Source: Nitrospirota bacterium (GTDB lineage: Bacteria > Nitrospirota > Nitrospiria > Nitrospirales > UBA8639). Taken from it: 6,924 nt of DNA. The first letter of the stretch is position 1; each line of letters opens with the position of its first letter. The notes under the pieces are model-generated. The model saw only the letters and a program-made list of their open reading frames with translations, had not been told where the DNA came from and ran no database searches. Positions 1 through 5,506 of this stretch are shown here, in pieces. A program made the translations under genes and the position numbers. The stretch is taken from NCBI GenBank assembly GCA_003235785.1, contig QJYE01000134.1, positions 1-6,924 of the forward strand. Direction: 5' to 3'.

Positions 1-1
1 G

Positions 2-157
2 AGCCGGATCTGTGACCGGATTTTCGGGACCCTCTACCGCCGCCCCGAAGATGTGCCGTTAAGCACAACGGTTTCAAATTTAGGCTATGCTGATCAAGAG
101 CGACTTCAGTATCCTTGGGTTGCCCAACTTTCAGAAGAGACGCATGAGACCCACTAG
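2..157 (+). CDS. 3' end of an unrecognised gene (C-terminal 51 residues)
   Basis: Reading frame 2 is open from the left edge to a TAG at 155-157 and translates to 51 residues. The other two forward frames stop early: frame 1 has a TGA within the first 15 bases and frame 3 a TAA near base 60. The peptide looks like real protein: mixed charge, aromatic residues (FGTLYRRPEDVP, then QYPWVAQL) and a polar, His/Glu-rich tail ending ETHETH. I do not recognise the family and assign no function. The gene reads in the same direction as the GNAT-like gene 63 bases downstream and could share its transcript. Its start and most of its sequence lie outside the window. Identifying it would help most in deciding which pathway this locus serves. 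Confidence 0.6.
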   Translation, partial: SRICDRIFGTLYRRPEDVPLSTTVSNLGYADQERLQYPWVAQLSEETHETH

Positions 158-197
158 TTGGGAATTGCCTTGTTCGAATTTGTTCCCGATCCTGGTT

Positions 198-212
198 GTG
201 GGTGATTCCCAC
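198..212 (+). promoter_or_regulatory. Small hairpin just upstream of the GNAT-like gene
   Basis: GTGGG at 198-202 and CCCAC at 208-212 are perfect inverted repeats around a five-base loop. The stem ends eight bases before the ATG at 221, where a ribosome binding site would be expected. No T-run follows, so it is not a typical terminator for the gene ending at 157. If it folds in the mRNA it could limit initiation at 221. A five-base stem can easily arise by chance, so this is a weak call. Confidence 0.2.
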
Positions 213-220
213 GCAATCGT

Positions 221-1381
221 ATGCGAGAGGGTGATGAGTCGGAGACTGGCCTTTTGATTCACGTTTCGCCGGTTCTCGATCGTTCCACCCTCAAGGCATT
301 TATTCATGTTCCATGGGATATCTATCGTACGGATTCCTGTTGGGTGCCTCCCTTAGTTGTCGAACGCCTTCATACGTTTTCCCCGAAAAACCCCTATTTT
401 AAACATGCTCGCTGGCAGGCGTGGATTGCCTATCGTGGGAAAATCCCTGTGGGTCGGATTAGTGCGCAAATTGACGAATTACAGGTCAATCGATACAACG
501 ATCACACCGGATTTTTCGGGCTTCTCGAAGCCGAAGATGATCCGGAGGTCTTTCATGCGTTGTTTCACGCTGCAGAAGAATGGCTGACTTCCCAAGGAAT
601 GACTCGCATACAAGGGCCTTATAACTTGTCGATCAATCAAGAATGTGGGTTGCTGGTGAAAGGCTTTGACTCCCCTCCGATGATTATGATGGGGCACGCA
701 AGGCCCTACTACGGAATGCGGATTGAGGATAATCGGTATCATAAAGCTCAAGATCTGCTAGCCTATCGGATTAATATCGATTTTTCGTTTCCTCCCGGTG
801 TGGTTTTATTTCTCAAGAAAGCTAAAGGATCGTTGCGGGTCCGTCCTTTACGTCGAGCATGCTTAAAGGAAGATTTATCCATTATTCAAGAAATTTTTGA
901 AGAGGCCTGGTCAGATAATTGGGGGTTTTTGCCTTTTACTGATGAGGAATTTTCGGAGATCGGGTATCAGCTGAAGCTTCTGGTTGAAGATGATTTTGTC
1001 CAAATTGCCGAAATCGAGGGGGAACCTGTGGCGATGCTCGTCGCATTTCCCAATATTCATGAAGTGATCCAGGATTTGAATGGGCGTCTTTTGCCCTTGG
1101 GGTGGCTCAAAGCCCTGTGGCGAATGAAAGTCTCGTATCCACGGACGGGTCGAGTGGCGTTAATGGGGGTTCGGAAGCGGTTTCAATCCACTCCTATGGG
1201 GGCCGCGATGGCCTATAGCTTGATTGAAGCCGTGAGGAATGCTGGCTTGCGAAAGGGGATTCAACAGGTCGAGTTATCTTGGATCCTGGAAGGCAACAAA
1301 GCGATGTGCCATATTCTTGAGTCCTTAGGGGCTGAGCCCTATAAAACGTATAGGATTTATGAGAAGACTCTCCAGGGATGA
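221..1381 (+). CDS. Tandem GNAT-fold N-acyltransferase-like protein (YghO-like)
   Basis: This 386-residue soluble protein appears to contain two GNAT-like halves. Residues about 25-185 carry the family-typical segments PWDIYRTDSCWVPPL (31-45), GKIPVGRISA (73-82), RIQGPYNLSINQECG (129-143) and GFDSPPMIM (148-156). Residues about 206-384 form a second GNAT domain, with the cofactor-loop region around VRKRFQSTPMGAAMA (317-331) and a C-terminal β-α-β (ELSWILEGNKAM, then SLGAEPYKTYRIYEK). GNAT proteins move acyl groups from acyl-CoA or acyl-ACP to amines. Some members of this general type are linked to bacterial ceramide synthesis, where a GNAT-type enzyme N-acylates a sphingoid base; that role here is inference. 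The usual R/Q at the start of the R/Q-x-x-G-x-G/A loop appears to be Thr324. Start is uncertain: ATG 221 lacks a Shine-Dalgarno, whereas GGAG at 241-244 sits nine bases before an in-frame TTG at 254, which would give 375 residues and keep all conserved segments. The fold call is firm and the substrate unknown. Confidence 0.85.
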   Translation: MREGDESETGLLIHVSPVLDRSTLKAFIHVPWDIYRTDSCWVPPLVVERLHTFSPKNPYFKHARWQAWIAYRGKIPVGRISAQIDELQVNRYNDHTGFFGLLEAEDDPEVFHALFHAAEEWLTSQGMTRIQGPYNLSINQECGLLVKGFDSPPMIMMGHARPYYGMRIEDNRYHKAQDLLAYRINIDFSFPPGVVLFLKKAKGSLRVRPLRRACLKEDLSIIQEIFEEAWSDNWGFLPFTDEEFSEIGYQLKLLVEDDFVQIAEIEGEPVAMLVAFPNIHEVIQDLNGRLLPLGWLKALWRMKVSYPRTGRVALMGVRKRFQSTPMGAAMAYSLIEAVRNAGLRKGIQQVELSWILEGNKAMCHILESLGAEPYKTYRIYEKTLQG

Positions 1382-1420
1382 AGCAGAAACTACAGCATAA
1401 TTTCCATAGCATAGGACACA

Positions 1421-2239
1421 ATGACTGACCAGGAAAGAATGCCTGTCCTTCTATTGGCTGGGACCCGAGGGGTTAACGATCCCGTTGCCAAATTGACCGG
1501 TGTTTCGAATAAGGTTTTGGCTAGTATCGGTGGTGAGCCAATGATTTCTCGCGTTCTGAAAGCCTTAGAACTGGCTGAGACGGTGAACAAAAGAATGCTG
1601 TGTGGACCCTCATGGAATACGGTAGAGAGCACTTCTTTTCTTCAATCCCTCGTTGAGTCAGGAGGGGTTCAGTGGATCGAACCGAAGCAAGGGCCCAGCC
1701 TGAGTGTTGGTGAGGTTTTGACCCAACACCCTCAGGATCTTCCTCTTCTGGTCACGACGGCCGATCATGCCTTACTCACTCCGGATATTATAGATTTTTT
1801 TGTGAGGGAGGCTCAGCGAGCCAAAGTCGACGTCGCGGTTGGCCTTGTCTCATATCCTCTTGTTGCCGCAGCATATCCGAAAACGAAACGAACCGTGATT
1901 CGATTGGGTGGTGAAGGGTTTTGTGGGTGTAATCTATTTGCGCTGTTTACTCCCAAAGCCAAGCGATTGGTGGAGTTTTGGAGTCATATTGAACAGGAAC
2001 GCAAGCATCCTGTTCGGTTGATTCGTACACTGGGGCCCCTGGTGTTAATTCGTTATCTTTTGGGGTGGTTGTCGCTGTCAGATGCACTCCATCAACTGGG
2101 TCAACGTCTCGATCTTCAGATTAAGGCCGTCATGGTTCCTTTTTCTGAAGCGGCAATTGATGTGGATTCCCCCGAAGATTTAAAGCTGGTAGAGGAAATT
2201 TTATCGCGTCGTCAAAAAAATAAGCATGAGGGGACATAA
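1421..2239 (+). CDS. MobA-like NTP transferase domain protein
   Basis: A 272-residue Rossmann-like nucleotidyltransferase, which would join a nucleoside triphosphate to a phosphorylated or other acceptor and release pyrophosphate. The N-terminal nucleotide loop is VLLLAGTRG (9-17), a shortened form of the usual LAGGxGxR. A conserved lysine follows in SNKVLASIGGEPMI (29-42). The metal-binding strand is LLVTTADHALLTP (109-121) with Asp115, and AIDVDSPEDL (245-254) supplies the usual second acidic site. Residues about 188-232 form a basic, hydrophobic insert (HPVRLIRTLGPLVLIRYLLG is its core) that could touch the membrane. I recall this insert from a known group of bacterial MobA-like proteins of unknown substrate; molybdopterin work is not implied. 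Two starts are possible, 1421 and ATG 1439; each has AGGA four bases upstream (1413-1416 and 1431-1434). The second would begin MPVLLLAG, directly before the first strand. It lies 39 bases after the GNAT-like gene and is probably cotranscribed with it. Confidence 0.85.
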   Translation: MTDQERMPVLLLAGTRGVNDPVAKLTGVSNKVLASIGGEPMISRVLKALELAETVNKRMLCGPSWNTVESTSFLQSLVESGGVQWIEPKQGPSLSVGEVLTQHPQDLPLLVTTADHALLTPDIIDFFVREAQRAKVDVAVGLVSYPLVAAAYPKTKRTVIRLGGEGFCGCNLFALFTPKAKRLVEFWSHIEQERKHPVRLIRTLGPLVLIRYLLGWLSLSDALHQLGQRLDLQIKAVMVPFSEAAIDVDSPEDLKLVEEILSRRQKNKHEGT

Positions 2240-2244
2240 GGAGG

Positions 2245-2267
2245 GGGTTTCGATAGACCTGTTTTTT
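2245..2267 (+). terminator. Probable weak Rho-independent terminator after the NTP transferase
   Basis: Six bases after the stop codon of the NTP transferase, GGGTTT (2245-2250) can pair with AGACCT (2255-2260) around a CGAT loop, using two G-U pairs. It is followed by G and then six T residues (2262-2267). Position and T-run fit an intrinsic terminator ending the upstream + strand unit before the convergent minus-strand gene. The stem is short, so termination may be leaky. Confidence 0.4.
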
Positions 2268-2334
2268 CGCATTCGGGATGACAAGGGTTGACACGGAAGG
2301 AAAAGAGAGGGTTGCTGCGCGGTTACTGTGTGTT

Positions 2335-3078
2335 CTATGGAGAGTCCTCAAGTAATTGGCAGGTTTTAAGCAAACGTTCGGCTTGGTCTAAATCTGAGGG
2401 ATTGTCAATTTCAGCCCACTTGAGTCCCTTGATGGAAAATGTCGACACATGCCCTTGCTGAGCTAATTCATCGACGAGTGATAAATACCATTGCTTAAGT
2501 GCTTCGGGCTGTCGAGCGCGCCTTTCCAGGGCAGATGAGAATAATTTGGCCCCTGATGATTGAAAACGTATCATGCCAATTGATTCCCCAGTCACCTGCT
2601 CTAATGGAAGGGTTTTCCCAATCTTGGACAATTGGATGCCCTGAGTAATGACCTTCATATCGTCCGCGTCGTAATGAGATTTTTCGTCTGTGACTAGGGT
2701 AATAGGGGCAGGGGGAGCTTGCAGGAGTCCTTCTAAGACAGCGGTTTCAAATAAAGTGTCGCCATTCAACAAGATAAACTCTTCCGTCATGGCCGCCCGG
2801 GCAATCCAGCAGGTCATGAGATTGTCGGCGAGAGAAAAGAATGGATTGAAGAGCGTTGAGATAGAAGGCGACTTGAATCGATTGGCCAATAAGGTTTCCA
2901 CTTTGTCGGCTCGAAAGCCGATCACGACATGAATCGACTCGATGCCGCATCTGAGCAATTCTTGGATTTGCCATTCCAAAATGGATTGACCATTAATCGT
3001 CACCGTGCATTTCGGCTGGTCTGCCGTAAATGGGAGTAACCGTTGCCCCTGACCCGCACTTAAAATAAGAGCATTCAT
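2335..3078 (-). CDS. Sugar/alcohol-phosphate cytidylyltransferase-like nucleotidyltransferase
   Basis: A 247-residue enzyme with a complete nucleotidyltransferase signature: LILSAGQGQRLLPFT (4-18), the PPi-site lysine in QPKC (21-24), the metal-binding Asp107 in FILLNGDTLF (101-110), a TGESIGM segment (163-169) and WAEIDNPSDL (221-230) near the C-terminus. Length and motif order fit the LicC / inositol-1-phosphate cytidylyltransferase / other CDP-alcohol-forming group, so a product such as CDP-inositol or another CDP-alcohol is plausible. The exact substrate, and even CTP rather than another NTP, cannot be read from the sequence. It is convergent with the MobA-like gene and divergent from lptF, so it has its own promoter. 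The ATG at 3078 gives the canonical N-terminus for the fold; no Shine-Dalgarno precedes it and no in-frame alternative start lies close upstream. It is a natural supplier of CDP-substrate for the phosphatidyltransferase at 5507-6715. Confidence 0.85.
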   Translation of the reverse strand: MNALILSAGQGQRLLPFTADQPKCTVTINGQSILEWQIQELLRCGIESIHVVIGFRADKVETLLANRFKSPSISTLFNPFFSLADNLMTCWIARAAMTEEFILLNGDTLFETAVLEGLLQAPPAPITLVTDEKSHYDADDMKVITQGIQLSKIGKTLPLEQVTGESIGMIRFQSSGAKLFSSALERRARQPEALKQWYLSLVDELAQQGHVSTFSIKGLKWAEIDNPSDLDQAERLLKTCQLLEDSP

Positions 3079-3088
3079 TGTAAAAAGA

Positions 3089-3117
3089 CTAGTACCATCA
3101 CGTGTTTGAAATGTAAA
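3089..3117 (-). promoter_or_regulatory. Candidate promoter of the minus-strand cytidylyltransferase
   Basis: On the minus strand TTTACA (3117-3112; five of six matches to TTGACA) is followed by exactly 17 bases and then TACTAG (3094-3089; three of six matches to TATAAT). Transcription would begin about four bases before the ATG at 3078, giving an almost leaderless mRNA, which fits the absence of a Shine-Dalgarno. The -10 match is poor, so this is tentative. Confidence 0.25.
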
Positions 3118-3125
3118 GCTTTGGC

Positions 3126-3130
3126 GAGGA
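3126..3130 (+). promoter_or_regulatory. Shine-Dalgarno site that sets the lptF start
   Basis: GAGGA lies eight bases upstream of the ATG at 3139. The in-frame ATG at 3106 has no comparable site and would add eleven basic residues that are not typical of LptF. This favours initiation at 3139; the ATG at 3145 (MLDRYVIGE) is the other possibility. Confidence 0.6.
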
Positions 3131-3138
3131 AGACGAAG

Positions 3139-4206
3139 ATGAATATGTTAGATCGATATGTCATTGGAGAAGTGCTCAAACCTTCGATGATGGTCTGCGT
3201 ACTTTTTGTCGTTCTCTTTGCAGGGTATAGTTGGATCATCTTTTTAGCCAAAGCGGTGGATGCGCTTATTTCAACCAGCATGCTCTTGAAATTAATTGTG
3301 TTAAAAATTGCCATTGCTCTCGAAGTGTTGCTTCCCGTATCGCTGTACTTCGGCGTGATCCTTGGTTTAGGGCGATTGTATTCTGACTCGGAGATGAAAG
3401 CGATTTTGGCCTCTGGAATGAGCCCCTATCGGGTGATGGGAGCGATTGGTCTGCTTTCCGGGTGCGTGGCGATTCTGGTGGCCGTATTTTCATTGTACCT
3501 TCGTCCGTTAGCCTATGAAGAGAGCTATGTCTTGAAAACTCAAGGAGAGTCTGGGTTGGGAATCAGTCATTTGGAGCCAGGGCATTTTTATGAACGACGT
3601 GATGGAGCGCTCGTCCTGTTTGCGGAAGGTGTTGATCAAGACTCTCGGCGACTAGAGCGGGTGTTTGTACAAAGTGAACATGGCGATAGTTTGCGAATTA
3701 TCTCAGCTGCACAAGCGGTTGAGCAAATTGATCCACACACTGGAACGCCTATCCCGGTGCTGCATGATGGGTTTGAATATAAATTGACTCGAAGGGGAGG
3801 CATGACTCATATGGCCCATTTCTCGCAATTGTCCATTTTTCCTGAAGAAATTATTGCCGAATATAGACGGAAGGAAGCTCCTACCAGCAAGTTGGTCTTG
3901 TCGAGCTTCCCCAAGGATATTGCGGAACTTCAATGGCGGTTTTCGACTCCATTTTCGACTATTCTATTGGGCTTGTTGGGAATACCCTTGAGTCGTTCCT
4001 CCCCACGACAAGGTAAATATGCCAATATATTCACCGCAACGATCCTCTTTGCCGTGTACTATTTTTTGGGGTTGATTGTGAAATCCTTGGTCGAACAAGG
4101 GACGCTCCCCGTTTTCCCCGGTCTTTGGTGGATGGTTATTGGACTAGGGATGCTCGTGAGCGTTTTAGTCTGTATCCCTAAGTTTGCAGTGGGAAATCCC
4201 TCATAA
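3139..4206 (+). CDS. lptF: LptF/LptG-family permease, probable LptF
   Basis: A 355-residue inner-membrane protein of the YjgP/YjgQ family. In Gram-negative bacteria LptF and LptG form the membrane core of the LptB2FG ABC exporter, which extracts LPS from the inner membrane and passes it through LptC and LptA. The protein starts MNMLDRYVIGEVLKPSMM, the usual opening. Six hydrophobic segments are visible at about residues 18-39, 49-77, 99-122, 269-285, 295-319 and 327-348. The first and last three are split by a periplasmic region of about 140 residues, expected to be the β-jellyroll. The cytoplasmic loop EMKAILASGMSPYR (85-98) is the conserved coupling region that contacts LptB. Length is normal for the family. 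The LptF rather than LptG label rests mainly on gene order (first of the pair). The gap to the second permease is 107 bases. The cargo could be LPS or another envelope lipid. Confidence 0.88.
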   Translation: MNMLDRYVIGEVLKPSMMVCVLFVVLFAGYSWIIFLAKAVDALISTSMLLKLIVLKIAIALEVLLPVSLYFGVILGLGRLYSDSEMKAILASGMSPYRVMGAIGLLSGCVAILVAVFSLYLRPLAYEESYVLKTQGESGLGISHLEPGHFYERRDGALVLFAEGVDQDSRRLERVFVQSEHGDSLRIISAAQAVEQIDPHTGTPIPVLHDGFEYKLTRRGGMTHMAHFSQLSIFPEEIIAEYRRKEAPTSKLVLSSFPKDIAELQWRFSTPFSTILLGLLGIPLSRSSPRQGKYANIFTATILFAVYYFLGLIVKSLVEQGTLPVFPGLWWMVIGLGMLVSVLVCIPKFAVGNPS

Positions 4207-4313
4207 GCATGCAGGGTGGGGAGCGAAGTCGAACCCCAAGGCACCGTCGGTGGGTCTTTCCGCTCGTACTGTATCCCAATTATTCGATGAACGAACTATT
4301 TAAACGCTAGAGC

Positions 4314-5390
4314 ATGTCCACTCGCATTCTTCATCGTTACCTCTGGGGAAGTTTAATCAGGGGATATTTGCCGGTGTTGGCCATCCTGGTGGCGGTATTT
4401 AGCCTCTTTGATTTTATTGGAGAAGTCGATAAGGTTGAGAGTGGTCGATATACTTTTGGGGCAGCTGGTGAATTCGTTCTCCTCACTCTTCCAGGACGGT
4501 TTGTCGTGTTATCTCCGTTCATTGCTTTGTTAGGGAGTATTCTGGCCTTAGGTGGTCTTGCCAATGGTCGAGAACTGTTGGCCATGCAAGCGAGTGGCAT
4601 GTCCCATTACCAAATAGCCTGGGCAGTCATGCAAGTGGGTATCGTTTTTGTGTTGATCGTTGCGTGTATGGAAGAGTATGTCACGCCAATCCTGGACCAG
4701 AACGCTCATAGGTCGCGTTCATTAGCGTTGTCCGACTCACAAGCGTATCAGGGGAAACAGGGACTGTGGTTTCGAGAAAACAATCGTTATATTCGAATCA
4801 AAACATTGAAGTATGGGGAAATTCCTCAAAATATCGATATTTTTGAGTTTGATCAGGATGGCCAGATGACGGCCTATCTTTTTGCAGAAGAAGCGGATGT
4901 GACAAATCCTCAAAAATGGATTCTGAAGAATATTCACAAAAAGGTTATCAAAGGGTTTCTCGTGTCGCAGGAAACTTTGGCGCAGATTGTTTGGGATTCG
5001 CCTTTGCAACGAGAAGAAATGCGACTGCTGACACTTCCGGCTTCTTCCCTCGCTCCATCGGATCTTTTCTACTATATTAAAATCTTACAACGGAAAAATC
5101 AGAATGTTCTCGGGTATGAGCTTGCCTTCTGGGGAAAAATTTTCATGCCTTTGAAGACAGGATTGATGATCTTAGTTGCTATTCCTTTCGCCTTCGGGCC
5201 ATTGCGAACGGCGACAGCGGGGAAGCGGGTGTTACTCGGTGGGTTGGTGGGGATTGGCTACTACCTGACTAGTGAAATATTCGAACAGATGGGCGTCTTA
5301 CTTGGCGCCTCGGCATTGCTGACCACGGCCATTCCCTTTTTAGGATTAGTCGTGGCGATGAGCTTTTTTTGGTGGGCCTATTTTTCCTGA
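4314..5390 (+). CDS. lptG: LptF/LptG-family permease, probable LptG
   Basis: A 358-residue partner permease with the same plan: N-terminal STRILHRYLWGSLIRGYLP, helices at about 17-36, 62-84, 100-122, 271-295, 304-326 and 334-356, and a periplasmic β-rich region between about 125 and 265. The coupling loop NGRELLAMQASGMSHYQ (84-100) is strongly conserved in type. It should pair with the upstream permease and an LptB ATPase encoded elsewhere to move lipid out of the inner membrane. Start ATG 4314 gives the expected N-terminus, although the upstream bases (CGCTAGAGC) contain only a weak GAG as a possible ribosome site. The 107-base gap before it holds no clear promoter or terminator. The pair is more widely spaced than the near-contiguous lptF-lptG of enterobacteria. 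The family call is secure; LptF versus LptG is inferred from order and sequence feel. Confidence 0.88.
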   Translation: MSTRILHRYLWGSLIRGYLPVLAILVAVFSLFDFIGEVDKVESGRYTFGAAGEFVLLTLPGRFVVLSPFIALLGSILALGGLANGRELLAMQASGMSHYQIAWAVMQVGIVFVLIVACMEEYVTPILDQNAHRSRSLALSDSQAYQGKQGLWFRENNRYIRIKTLKYGEIPQNIDIFEFDQDGQMTAYLFAEEADVTNPQKWILKNIHKKVIKGFLVSQETLAQIVWDSPLQREEMRLLTLPASSLAPSDLFYYIKILQRKNQNVLGYELAFWGKIFMPLKTGLMILVAIPFAFGPLRTATAGKRVLLGGLVGIGYYLTSEIFEQMGVLLGASALLTTAIPFLGLVVAMSFFWWAYFS

Positions 5391-5400
5391 ATACGAATGC

Positions 5401-5421
5401 GTCTTTCGGGAGAGATTTTTT
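5401..5421 (+). terminator. Possible weak terminator or attenuator after lptG
   Basis: TCTTT (5402-5406) can pair with AGAGA (5411-5415), with one G-U pair, around a CGGG loop; six T residues follow at 5416-5421. It begins 11 bases after the lptG stop. The stem is short and A/T-rich, so at most partial termination before the phosphatidyltransferase gene is expected. Confidence 0.25.
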
Positions 5422-5506
5422 CTATTTTGGGTATGACTAAGGAAAGGTTGTGGGATGTCCATTGGATGCTGGGCCATATGATGGTACTTGTCCCATTTAG
5501 ATTTCT

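Noticed and set aside
479..751. 90-codon minus-strand open frame inside the GNAT-like gene
   Set aside because: It is antisense to conserved family segments of the GNAT protein and has no recognisable features.
2288..2316. TTGACA at 2288-2293 as a -35 box
   Set aside because: At a 17-base spacing the next hexamer is GTTGCT, unlike any -10 box, and the position faces the 3' end of a convergent gene.
3106..3138. Upstream ATG at 3106 as the lptF start
   Set aside because: It lacks a Shine-Dalgarno and adds basic residues atypical of the family, while GAGGA serves the ATG at 3139.
4240..4262. CACC-GTC-GGTG hairpin in the lptF-lptG gap as a terminator
   Set aside because: The stem is only four bases with a three-base loop and is followed by TCTTTCC rather than a T-run.
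4209..4310. 33-codon open frame filling the gap between lptF and lptG
   Set aside because: The peptide is arginine-rich at first with no protein-like pattern, the frame has no ribosome site, and it stops three bases before the lptG ATG without overlap. Probably chance.
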